Positions 18,242-26,258 of a DNA stretch of 64,000 nt are shown here, one piece after another (position 1 is the stretch's first letter; each line of letters starts with the position of its first letter). The DNA is from Bacteroidales bacterium UBA6431 (GTDB lineage Bacteria; Bacteroidota; Bacteroidia; Bacteroidales; UBA932). Made by a program: the position numbers and the translations under genes. The stretch covers positions 71,541-135,540 of the forward strand of contig DJOT01000019.1 in the NCBI GenBank assembly GCA_002439095.1, written 5' to 3'. The notes beneath the pieces were generated by a model, which was given only the letters and a program-made list of their open reading frames with translations, made no database searches and was not told where the DNA came from.

Positions 18242-19908
18242 TGAAATTGAATATTGCCGAATGCTGTTTCACTTAATTTCATTTCTGTAGTGTCAGACTT
18301 GACAACCGTAAGTTCTTGCCGGCAATCACACTTCCCTATCAGTTGCCTTATGAAACGACTGAAGGTCAAATCTTTCTCATTTTCGTATGACAGTGCTAGT
18401 TTCCCGTTATTAAGTTCATATAAATAACTATATAAAGGGTAGTCCATCCGTAATGAAACATTCCCGGAAGGAAACTCCCATGATAAATCAAATCTCAAGC
18501 TGAACTCTGTCGGATTCTTCTTGTCGAAAGGAGCCTTTATCGGTTTCGGCTTTAATGATTGATTTGCAAACAATCGATACTGGCCTCCTTGAATATTAAG
18601 CGGAATCATATTAGGCTTAGAATAATATGATCCATAATGTCTAGTAATTGCTCTGCCCACCATGTCATAAATCTCTTGCATCTTATGAACATCGGCCATA
18701 AAAACACCCCTAAGAATAGAAAGGTAAGAGGTGAAAACTGAACTCTCTGAATGGTACGATATAAGGTGCTTTAACCTGAATACAAATTTTGTTGTCCTTT
18801 CTATGTCTTTTCCATTATTGCTGTAAAACTCATTTGTCCGCGTAATCAAGTCTTTCGGTATTGAATCTAGTACCTGAGGGTCAAAGTATGTTGCAGGTAT
18901 GGAGTATGACGTAAACAGAACAGATAATTGCTTATCATGATCCGTACGGCTATGCTTTAATGGATCCAAATTTGAAATTGCTTTCTGGATTGTGTTTTCC
19001 CCTCCACAATACAGAAGGTTGGGAAGTAGAGCCTCAAAGAAATCCTCTCGAGAACGGTATTCGTCATAATGAGGGTAAACCATTATGGAATATACAAAGT
19101 CAAGGAACTCTCTAGGTGTGATAATAAGTTTATATCTTATGATAGCCTCTATGATTGTCATACAAATAGAATTCTGAACTTCCAGAATGCTCAGAAGTTC
19201 GTAATTCAAAATCAGAGGATCGATAGCATCGGCGCCATTCTCAATGTCTTCTCTATACGCCGTATAGAAAGGATTCTTTTTCTCTTTTGCAGTTATTCTC
19301 TTAAAAATAGAGGAAAGAAAGTTTGAACTGGCCGGGTACTCTGTTTCACTGTCCACATTGAACTCGAAAATCTGTTCATCTGGGAATAATACGAACTTAA
19401 TCCGGTCGGTCTCGATTGGAGGAGTGAAATCATCATCGAATATTGGCCGTGCGCATCTGACCAATTCGGAGAATTCCGACTGTACCTCTGGATCTTCAAT
19501 CAAAGCATTGAGTTTTCCAAGATTAATGGCAAGTACCTGTTTCCTGTCAGTAGATCCAATATTCTCGTCCTTATAATCAATAAGCGCTTCTTTCAATGTG
19601 TCAACAGCTGTTTTCTTCGGGGAGCAACTAGCCGTAGCATCATTGTAAAAACAACTCTCTCCCCAATCGGAAACAGATTTCACCTTACTGATCAGGTGCG
19701 ATTTACCGTCACCGGCACTTCCTACCAAAAGGACAATTCCGCCACCAGCATCGTCTATCTCACACATTTTGTTTAACAAACGTGATTCAATGGGGCGCTC
19801 AACATGCATGTAATCATCTAAATCAGAAAACGACATTCCCGATTGAACAGAATCAACTGAATGTTGACTCAGACGACTGAACGCTTCTTTTAAATGAGTT
19901 GCGGCCAT
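18238..19908 (-). CDS. dptF: DNA phosphorothioation-dependent restriction protein DptF, P-loop ATPase
   Basis: A 556-aa protein with an early P-loop, GSAGDGKS with Lys at residue 69, preceded by a DLDDYMHVERPIE segment like the F-D-LH-E region of DptF proteins. In the family this ATPase acts with DptG and DptH to attack DNA without phosphorothioate marks. I start at the ATG at 19908 (MAATHLKEAFSRLSQHS). The open frame extends further upstream but overlaps the radical SAM gene and does not look like protein of this family. It begins 13 nt after the radical SAM stop, so it is likely on the same transcript. Confidence 0.8.
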   Translation of the reverse strand: MAATHLKEAFSRLSQHSVDSVQSGMSFSDLDDYMHVERPIESRLLNKMCEIDDAGGGIVLLVGSAGDGKSHLISKVKSVSDWGESCFYNDATASCSPKKTAVDTLKEALIDYKDENIGSTDRKQVLAINLGKLNALIEDPEVQSEFSELVRCARPIFDDDFTPPIETDRIKFVLFPDEQIFEFNVDSETEYPASSNFLSSIFKRITAKEKKNPFYTAYREDIENGADAIDPLILNYELLSILEVQNSICMTIIEAIIRYKLIITPREFLDFVYSIMVYPHYDEYRSREDFFEALLPNLLYCGGENTIQKAISNLDPLKHSRTDHDKQLSVLFTSYSIPATYFDPQVLDSIPKDLITRTNEFYSNNGKDIERTTKFVFRLKHLISYHSESSVFTSYLSILRGVFMADVHKMQEIYDMVGRAITRHYGSYYSKPNMIPLNIQGGQYRLFANQSLKPKPIKAPFDKKNPTEFSLRFDLSWEFPSGNVSLRMDYPLYSYLYELNNGKLALSYENEKDLTFSRFIRQLIGKCDCRQELTVVKSDTTEMKLSETAFGNIQFQ

Positions 19909-19921
19909 ATAGGTATAATAG

Positions 19922-21329
19922 TTACTCCCAGAGTATTGGGTTTTGCAGGTTTGACATTTTATAGTTAAACATATCCATAAGTTCTTTACTATGCTCAGGG
20001 AACTTCTCCAAAGTCGCAAGAATTGTTTTTAGGGGAAGGCACATTCTTATGTTTTGATAGTAACCCGATTTTACATCATCCATAAAATCCGCGAAAGACT
20101 TGATTGCTGGACGATCAACAACTTTTAGATATTTCTCTTCCCAATATGATTGATTCCTATAACAGAACTCCCAAAACGACATTTTTTTGTAGAATGCCTG
20201 TTGGTTGCACCATCTTGCTATTTGTACATATAGGTTCGACAATTCATACTTATGATAGTCTTCATGTCTCATTATATAACCAACACAACCATACGACATA
20301 AGAATCTTTATCCTTTGAAACAGTTCCCAAATATCACGGTAGAAACGTTCATGGCTATCCGTCGTGAGCATAAAACCACAGAACAAGTAGAATTTCGTGC
20401 TTTTCTTAGGATTGTAGTGTTTCCATATTTTCAATGCTTTTTCAATGACATCCCTATCCTTCCAATTATCAAATGCAAAGATAAAGTCCCCATGGTATTT
20501 CGCTTTTGAAAGCATTAGCGCCATTTCCTTACCATGTTCACTTTGAGCCAGCATCCTCTCGTCCAAACCTTGTCTGAACTGAAATGGCTGTTTCCTATCT
20601 ATTAACTCCTGTAATAACGGCTTCCAAATTGAATAATCAGAAGCAAGAAAATTGTCATCCCAAAGATAAATGTACGGCCTTAATTTTTTGCCATTCTCAT
20701 CAACTTCCTTATCGAGGAACCAATCCAGCCTTGAATATGGGAGAATTGTTTTCTCAAGTTTGTTGATACAGAATGGACAGTGACGAATACACCCTCTGGT
20801 TAAAAAACCTATGCTGTATTGCTGATAATCTTTGTACCTCTCCCTTTTGAACCCTTTCTGAACTTGCTGCTCAACGTAAGCATCATAGAGATGATAATAT
20901 GGCATCTGCCTTGCCATATCGATTCCCTTCAGTTTCTCCCCCCCCCCGATGATTAGGAAATGATGACAAGAAAGGGTCTTCCTCCAGACTATGCATATCT
21001 GCACGCCTCTTTTGTGAAAACACCTTTACGTCTTTTTCTGCAGCATAGAATCCTGTTCCACCAACATGAAACTTAGATTCTTCATTCGTTCCTAGAACTC
21101 TTGTGTAAAATTCAGGCAAAGGAGTGAAAGAGAAGACTCTTGACATAAAGATATGACCGAATCGTGAAATGTCACTCTTGCTGTCAAGTATAAGTTCAAA
21201 TGGGATATTGTTATCAAATAAAAAGCCTGCAATTTTGAGCAAAGCAAGATTAGGATGACGCGTACCTTTTGCAAGCAAATCAGCGTCAACCAATCCGACA
21301 ACTATAGATGTGTCTCTCCCCATGCTCAT
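19922..21329 (-). CDS. Radical SAM protein with N-terminal B12-binding-like domain, split by a frameshift at a G10 run
   Basis: Two frames together encode one protein. The first frame (from the ATG at 21329) gives a Rossmann/B12-binding-like domain: VVGLVDADLLAKGTRHPNLA, HIFMSRVFSFTPLPEF, HVGGTGFY. It then runs out of frame in a run of ten G (20947-20938) and stops at about 20883. The second frame continues GEKLKGIDMARQMPYYHLY and the Fe-S cluster motif RGCIRHCPFC (CxxxCxxC), then a TIM-barrel-like region ending 13 nt before dptF. With nine or twelve G the frames join; nine gives a 468-aa protein. It resembles radical SAM proteins often carried on mobile DNA; the substrate is unknown. As assembled, the gene is off. 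Confidence 0.78.
20938..20947 (-). repeat. Homopolymer of ten G (minus strand) inside the radical SAM gene
   Basis: Ten consecutive C on the plus strand. On the coding strand the run follows the codons for PNH. With 10 G the first frame reads HRGGGETEGNRYGK and ends soon after; with 9 G it would read HRGGEKLKGID and continue in the frame that holds the cysteine motif. Runs of this length are typical slipped-strand sites, and also typical places for read or assembly errors. Confidence 0.9.
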
Positions 21330-21392
21330 ATTTCAGTCTCAACCCTCAGGAATAAAACGTCCTTTTAAAATAGTTTTATTTACTCAAACGGC

Positions 21393-21400
21393 CAAAGTTA
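21393..21400 (-). promoter_or_regulatory. Probable -7 box of the radical SAM-dptFGH operon
   Basis: On the minus strand TAACTTTG, a perfect TAnnTTTG box, 63 nt before the ATG at 21329. A TTTTG lies 14 nt upstream of the box, shorter than the usual 19-21 spacer, so the -33 assignment is weak. It is the only good -7 box I see upstream of the first gene, and no further one is obvious between the four genes. Confidence 0.45.
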
Positions 21401-21476
21401 GTTTATTTATTCAACAAAACAGCGGGACATCGGTAAAAAATTCTTCCTGACCTTTACTCCTGCCGGCGCGCAGATA

Positions 21477-21604
21477 GGGGTATTTTCGGCTGTTTTCTCC
21501 TCTACCTCGGGATGATACCCCACTCAAGCACATCTCCAAACCACCTCGGCTATTAGGTCTTTTTTTTTTTTTGGGGGGGTGGGGCGTCCCTTTCAACCCC
21601 AACC
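21477..21604. repeat. REP-like hairpin pair left of the first ATPase/nuclease gene
   Basis: Two imperfect palindromes about 100 nt apart: GGGGTAT (21477-21483) with ATACCCC (21515-21521), and GGTGGGG (21578-21584) with CCCCAACC (21597-21604). They are degenerate members of the GGTAGGGGTA hairpin family seen also right of this gene and on both sides of its paralogue. Between them is a T13-G7 tract (21560-21579). The 412-nt gene-free stretch from 21330 to 21741 holds this pair, the operon promoter to the left and the ATPase promoter to the right. Confidence 0.5.
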
Positions 21605-21704
21605 TCCATGATTTTCCATGTCTACTTTTCGAGTCCAGTACAAGTCGAGCAACAGGCCAATCCCATGGATTGCTGACCGCTGCTAACTGCAGAATCTCTT
21701 GCCC

Positions 21705-21735
21705 TTTCATTTTTGCCGCCGAAAAGTTATATTTG
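21705..21735 (+). promoter_or_regulatory. Promoter of the first ATPase/nuclease gene
   Basis: TTTC (21705-21708), a 19-nt spacer and TATATTTG (21728-21735). The same arrangement with the same GCCCTTTCATTTTT context precedes the second copy. Here the -7 box ends only 6 nt before the ATG at 21742, so the transcript would be leaderless or nearly so, whereas the second copy has 38 nt and a purine-rich AGGAG. Confidence 0.6.
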
Positions 21736-21741
21736 TGAATT

Positions 21742-23286
21742 ATGTTGTACCCTATCGGAATACAGAGCTTTTCTGAGATTCGCAATGGCGGATATGTCTA
21801 TGTGGACAAGACTTCGTTGATCTACAGCCTCGCATCGACAGGCAAGTACTATTTCCTGAGCCGGCCTCGCCGTTTCGGAAAGAGCCTTCTCGTCTCGACG
21901 ATGGAGGCATATTTCCGTGGCCGTAAGGATCTTTTCAAGGGTCTGGCTATGGAGGAACTGGAGACGGACTGGATTGAGTATCCGGTGCTGCATCTGGATC
22001 TGACGGGAGCCGCTTACACCAAAGTGGATGAGCTTCATTCGAAGCTCAACTCTTTCCTGTCCGCTCAGGAAGAAATTTACGGAATCCGGACTTCCGAAAA
22101 AGTGGCGAGCGTACGTTTTGAGCATGTCATCGACGCGGCATACCGCAAGACTGGGCGTAAGGTGGTGATCCTCATCGACGAATACGACAAGCCTATAGTG
22201 GACAACATTGATGCCCCGGAGCTTATGGAAGCGTTCCGCCGCGAGCTTCAGGGCTTCTACAGCGTCATCAAGGGAAAGGATGAGTTCATCCGTTTCGCAT
22301 TCCTCACTGGGGTCACCAAACTCGGGAAGATGAGCATCTTCAGCGGGCTTAACAACCTAAACGACATCTCGATGGATCTTGGTTTTTCGGACATCTGCGG
22401 AGTGTCGGAGGCGGAACTCAAAGAGTACTTCGACGGGTGCGTGACCGGACTGGCTGAGGCCTGCCGGATGAGCCGGGAGGAATGCTACTCCAAACTCAAG
22501 ACGATGTACGACGGTTATCATTTCAGCGAAGGCGCTGCAGGTGTCTATAATCCGTTCAGCCTGCTCAACACATTCAAGGCTAACAGGTTCCGCATGTACT
22601 GGTTCGAGACCGGCACCCCGACTTTCCTTGTCCGCTACCTGAAGCAGATCAAATGTAATCTGGACAACATCTCCAAAGACAAAGTTTCCGTGGAGACACT
22701 GACAGGAGCGAACTACGTGGCCCCGGCCCCGATAACTCTGATGTACCAGACGGGCTACTTGACCATCACGAGCTACAACGAACGCTTCAACACCTACACC
22801 CTTGACTATCCAAACGAGGAGGTCAAGGCCGGATTCTTGAACTCCCTAAGTCAACTCTACGCCCCTGCCCTGATTCAAGGTGAATTTTCAGTCTACAACT
22901 TTGTCGAGGACATCGAGCGCGGCGATGTGCAGGGCTTCATGGACAGGTTCACCTCGTTCCTCTCGGACAACAGCTATGAGCTCCAGGGCGACCTTGAGCT
23001 GTATTTCCAGAACACGATGTCGGTGATGCTCAAGATGATGGGGCTGTACGTCAAGACAGAATACCGCACCTCCAACGGGCGCATAGACATAGTCTTCGAC
23101 ACCGACAAATACGTCTACATCATCGAACTGAAGCGCGACCTCTCGCCGGAAGAAGCACTGAAACAGATAGAGGCGAAGGGCTACGACAAGCCGTTCCTCT
23201 CAAGCGGCAAGGAAATAATAAAGCTCGGCATCAACTTTTCCTCCGAGTCCCGCACCGTGGACGGCTGGAAAGCCGACAGAAGCTGA
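21742..23286 (+). CDS. AAA-ATPase-like / PD-(D/E)xK nuclease-like protein, copy 1
   Basis: A 514-aa protein of the widespread Bacteroidales family combining an AAA-ATPase_like domain (PF09820 type) and a C-terminal PDDEXK_9-type domain. Walker A is RPRRFGKSLL at about residues 42-51, and Walker B is VVILIDEYDKPI at about 140-151. The nuclease-type core is SNGRIDIVFDTDKYVYIIELKRD near residues 443-465, with Asp and Glu-x-Lys in the expected spacing. The function is unknown; similar genes occur in many copies per genome. It is closely related to the gene at 40302, with identical stretches at both ends and diverged blocks between. It is flanked by paired REP-like hairpins and followed by a conserved 3' hairpin. 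Confidence 0.85.
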   Translation: MLYPIGIQSFSEIRNGGYVYVDKTSLIYSLASTGKYYFLSRPRRFGKSLLVSTMEAYFRGRKDLFKGLAMEELETDWIEYPVLHLDLTGAAYTKVDELHSKLNSFLSAQEEIYGIRTSEKVASVRFEHVIDAAYRKTGRKVVILIDEYDKPIVDNIDAPELMEAFRRELQGFYSVIKGKDEFIRFAFLTGVTKLGKMSIFSGLNNLNDISMDLGFSDICGVSEAELKEYFDGCVTGLAEACRMSREECYSKLKTMYDGYHFSEGAAGVYNPFSLLNTFKANRFRMYWFETGTPTFLVRYLKQIKCNLDNISKDKVSVETLTGANYVAPAPITLMYQTGYLTITSYNERFNTYTLDYPNEEVKAGFLNSLSQLYAPALIQGEFSVYNFVEDIERGDVQGFMDRFTSFLSDNSYELQGDLELYFQNTMSVMLKMMGLYVKTEYRTSNGRIDIVFDTDKYVYIIELKRDLSPEEALKQIEAKGYDKPFLSSGKEIIKLGINFSSESRTVDGWKADRS

Positions 23287-23348
23287 GGCATCCATCTGCG
23301 CCAGCAGTGCCGCAACCTCTCCCAACTCCCTTTCCCTTGGCCGGCACA

Positions 23349-23470
23349 CAGGTAGGAGCCGAATCCGACATTTACGCTCCCACCTGAATATACCACCTGC
23401 CATGCAAAGCGATCTGGGGCCCGTCCGCTCGACAGGTAGGAGCTGTTTTTCGACAACAGGCTCCCACCTG
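23349..23470. repeat. REP-like hairpin pair right of ATPase/nuclease copy 1
   Basis: Two near-identical hairpins: CAGGTAGGAGC with GCTCCCACCTG at 23349-23386, and the same arms at 23433-23470. They are 84 nt apart, each with one A-C mismatch and a different loop. The equivalent place after copy 2 has arms of the AGGTAGGGG type, so the pairing is kept while the bases change. Together with the hairpin at 23548 these fill the 396-nt gene-free stretch 23287-23682. Confidence 0.7.
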
Positions 23471-23547
23471 AAAGAACGAGACAATAGCGGCAGCAGCAGA
23501 GCGGAGCGGTGTCGTGACGAACAAGTATTTGGTGTTCAACGAATAAA

Positions 23548-23632
23548 CAATATGTCCTCCCCGCTAATGCAGGGAGGACATATTGCTATATATCTATCAA
23601 TCTGATAGTTATCCGCCACCATCCATATTAGG
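23548..23632. terminator. Conserved 3' hairpin element after ATPase/nuclease copy 1
   Basis: A perfect 14-bp stem, CAATATGTCCTCCC (23548-23561) with GGGAGGACATATTG (23572-23585), and a 10-nt loop. It is followed by about 45 nt (TATATATCTATCA..GATAGTTATCCGCCACCATCCATA) that recur almost unchanged after copy 2. It lies 262 nt from the stop, against 270 nt in copy 2. It may end transcription from both this gene and the GH35 gene that converges on it, although there is no long T run. Confidence 0.6.
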
Positions 23633-23682
23633 CTATTTAAGTTTCGCAAGGTCTTTCCGATTACACATCTTCCTGATCAGCA

Positions 23683-26115
23683 TTATTTGTCCCGAGACAG
23701 ACTGAACTCTTCGTCTTTCACGTATATCCTGAAGTTCTTGATCCCGCCGGGAACTCCGGTCTCCATGCGCGGAAGGTACTGGAAGCCAGAGATGCTGTGC
23801 GAAGCGCCAAGATCTATCACGACGGCATGAGGAAATGGAGTTCCGGAGACGGTCTGCCAATATGTCGATTCCTGAAGATCGAAGGTCTTGTCCGCAGAAC
23901 GGTTGACCCCGTCCATGTCTTCGCTGTCGGCATACATCACTGTCCAAGGCTCGCGTGAGAGACGTTCTCCCTTATCATCAATCAGATACATTTCCGCAAT
24001 AGCGGCAATATCCCCTCCGTCGAGGGCATTGAGGGCCTCGATGCAGACGTAACGTCCCTTGAGCGGGGCGAAGCGGGTTTCCTGCCAGCCGTTGCCCGGT
24101 TTGAACGAGCCCTCAAGTACCGGTGTTTCCCCGCTGAGGTCGAGGCTCTGCCCAGGCTCGCGGTGCGTCACACGCTTCTTTACGAGGAGATGGTCGAGCT
24201 TAGGCTCCTTGAGTCCCTCTGTCCTGGCTTCGCGGGGGCCGAGAATGTCGAAGACGATTATCTCGTTCTCGCCTTTTTTGAGCCAGCACCCCGGCATGTA
24301 GAGCGTCTGCTGCGGGCCGATTTCCCAGATCCGTCCCATAGGGTGGCCGTTGACATACACCAGCCCCTTGCCCCATGTCTCGAAATTCAGGAACGTGTCC
24401 GACGGTCTGCCCTTGATGGTGAATGTGGCCCTGTAGGCTCCGATCGGAAGACGGTCTCCGGTCTTGACGGCTTCGCTTAAAGGCCGGAACTCCATTGACG
24501 AATAGGTACTGTACTCATCCTCGATATTGTAGACCTTCCAGTTCTTGAGTTCGGTGGTCCATTCGGCACCGTCCCAGTTGAGAGTCAGAGTCACGTTGTC
24601 CGTAATGCCCTTGAAGTCCTTGATGGCACGTCCGAAGTTGATGCGGCCCATCGCCTCCACGAGGATGTCGAGCCTGGCACCTTTCTTCACGGCCGGGATC
24701 GCCAGCTGTTTCTCGCCGTTGCGGCGGTCGAGTTTCCCGACATACTCTCCGTCTATGAATATCTGCGCGAAGTCGTGGGGCTCGTTCACTGTGAGCGTGG
24801 CCGGCCCGCCCAGACCAGGGAGGGTCGTGCTGTAGATGATCGAGCCGAAACCCTGGTCGTATTCTTCCATCGTACGGATGTCCCTGTCCGTCTTCGGCGC
24901 CGGCAGGTTCGCCCAAAGAGGGGCGTACTCCGTGAATTCAAATCCCTTTATCGCCATCGGCTTTATCGTCGAAGGCACGTCGGCCTGCTTTTCCCCGTCC
25001 ATGTACTTGGCAAGGGCCTTGCGCAGTTCCCAGTATTTCGGCGTGGTCTGGCCCGATTCAGAGATCGGGGCATCATAGTCATAGGAGGTCACATCCGGAG
25101 CGAAGCCCGGCGAGTTGGCTCCGGCCCAATGGCCCCAGTTCGTGCCGCCGTGCGTCATATACAACGAGAAGGATATGCCTTTGGAGAGCATCTCGTCGAT
25201 CCCCGCCACCATGTCCGCAGCCGGGCGTGTCTCGTGGTTTGCGCCCCATTTGTCAAACCACCCGCTCCAGAACTCCGAGCACATGAGCGGCGAGTCCGGA
25301 CGATGCCGCTTCAGCGACTCGAACTGCTGGTCGATATCGGCTCCCGTGCCGAAGTTCATGGTCCATATCAGGTCGTCAAGCCCGTTGTTGAGGTAGTTGG
25401 ACGCCCAGTCGCACTGGAAGAGCGTGACATCCTCGCCGAAATTCTTGCGGAGCATGTCCCTGATGGCCGAGACGTAAGGTTTGTCGGTGCCATAAGAACC
25501 ATATTCATTCTCGACCTGCACCATGATTATGGGTCCGCCATGTGCTATGGTGAGATCCCCCACCTGCCCGGCCAACTCCTGCTGGAACCGGTCCACACGC
25601 TCAAGGAAAAACGGGTCACGCTCCCGGAGTCTGATGTCCTTCTTTTTGAGCAGCCACCACGGAAGTCCGCCCATTTCCCACTCGGCACAGACGTAAGGCC
25701 CGGGGCGCAGTATGACTTTCATGTCGTTCCGGGCGCAGAGCTGCACAAAAGCGCGCAGGTCATTCTGCCCGCTGAAGTCGAAACTGTCCTGCCTCGGCTC
25801 ATGTGAATTCCAGAAGACATACAAGCATACAGTATTCATTCCGAGAGCTTTGCAGAGCCGTATCCGCTGCTCCCAGTATTCTCTCGGGATGCGCGGATAG
25901 TGCAGCTCGGCGGCCTTGATGACAAAGGGCTTTCCGTCCAGCAGGAAAGTTCCCTTCCCCGCCTCGAACCTCGATGTGCCATTTTTTGCCCCTGAGCCAT
26001 CGGGCATGTCGGCCGCCGAAAGCCACTGCCGGCCAGAAAAGAGGAATGCGGCCCCGAGCAGCAAAGCGGCAAGAACTCCACGGCCGCACCGGAATTGCAA
26101 ATTCATGTTTTTCAT
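23683..26115 (-). CDS. GH35 beta-galactosidase, secreted
   Basis: An 810-aa glycoside hydrolase with a signal peptide (residues 1-35, VLAALLLGAAFLFSG core). The family 35 TIM barrel shows ELHYPRIPREYWEQRI, the acid/base Glu in VQVENEYGSYG at about residue 201, and the nucleophile Glu in MCSEFWSGWFDKWG at about 280, then YMTHGGTNWGHW. Beta-rich jelly-roll domains follow, and the C-terminal 150 residues resemble a discoidin (F5/8 type C) carbohydrate-binding module ending FRIYVKDEEFSL. The family removes terminal beta-galactose. It follows the SusC/SusD genes on the same strand but has its own promoter, so it belongs functionally to the locus. Confidence 0.93.
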   Translation of the reverse strand: MKNMNLQFRCGRGVLAALLLGAAFLFSGRQWLSAADMPDGSGAKNGTSRFEAGKGTFLLDGKPFVIKAAELHYPRIPREYWEQRIRLCKALGMNTVCLYVFWNSHEPRQDSFDFSGQNDLRAFVQLCARNDMKVILRPGPYVCAEWEMGGLPWWLLKKKDIRLRERDPFFLERVDRFQQELAGQVGDLTIAHGGPIIMVQVENEYGSYGTDKPYVSAIRDMLRKNFGEDVTLFQCDWASNYLNNGLDDLIWTMNFGTGADIDQQFESLKRHRPDSPLMCSEFWSGWFDKWGANHETRPAADMVAGIDEMLSKGISFSLYMTHGGTNWGHWAGANSPGFAPDVTSYDYDAPISESGQTTPKYWELRKALAKYMDGEKQADVPSTIKPMAIKGFEFTEYAPLWANLPAPKTDRDIRTMEEYDQGFGSIIYSTTLPGLGGPATLTVNEPHDFAQIFIDGEYVGKLDRRNGEKQLAIPAVKKGARLDILVEAMGRINFGRAIKDFKGITDNVTLTLNWDGAEWTTELKNWKVYNIEDEYSTYSSMEFRPLSEAVKTGDRLPIGAYRATFTIKGRPSDTFLNFETWGKGLVYVNGHPMGRIWEIGPQQTLYMPGCWLKKGENEIIVFDILGPREARTEGLKEPKLDHLLVKKRVTHREPGQSLDLSGETPVLEGSFKPGNGWQETRFAPLKGRYVCIEALNALDGGDIAAIAEMYLIDDKGERLSREPWTVMYADSEDMDGVNRSADKTFDLQESTYWQTVSGTPFPHAVVIDLGASHSISGFQYLPRMETGVPGGIKNFRIYVKDEEFSLSRDK

Positions 26116-26147
26116 AAAAATAGATTATAGTGTCATATATGTCGCCG

Positions 26148-26155
26148 CAAAGATA
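26148..26155 (-). promoter_or_regulatory. -7 box upstream of the GH35 gene
   Basis: Minus strand TATCTTTG, a perfect TAnnTTTG box, 32 nt before the ATG at 26115. No TTG is seen at the expected distance. It lies after the hairpin that closes the SusCD transcript. Confidence 0.5.
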
Positions 26156-26183
26156 TTCATATTTCTGGAATATACTTTTAAAC

Positions 26184-26216
26184 GACAGCGCCCCTGCTTT
26201 TGACGGGGACGCTGTC
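26184..26216 (-). terminator. Hairpin downstream of susD
   Basis: GACAGCG..CCCC on one side and GGGG..CGCTGTC on the other, an 11-bp stem with one bulge, 43 nt after the SusD stop. The minus-strand tail is only GTTTAAAAG, so it may attenuate and not fully stop transcription into the GH35 gene. Confidence 0.5.
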
Positions 26217-26258
26217 TTCTATCGGCAACTGTCGATCAGTCGGCAGATATGGCAGGCA

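Noticed and set aside
21560..21579. T13-G7 homopolymer tract as a phase-variation site
   Set aside because: It lies in a gene-free region about 130 nt upstream of the promoter of the ATPase/nuclease gene and between two hairpins. It neither interrupts a frame nor spaces a -33/-7 pair, so I see no switching role.
21742..23286. The two 514-aa genes as transposases of an insertion sequence
   Set aside because: They have ATPase and PD-(D/E)xK-like motifs, no DDE, HUH or serine-recombinase motif, and no simple terminal inverted repeats or target duplications were found.
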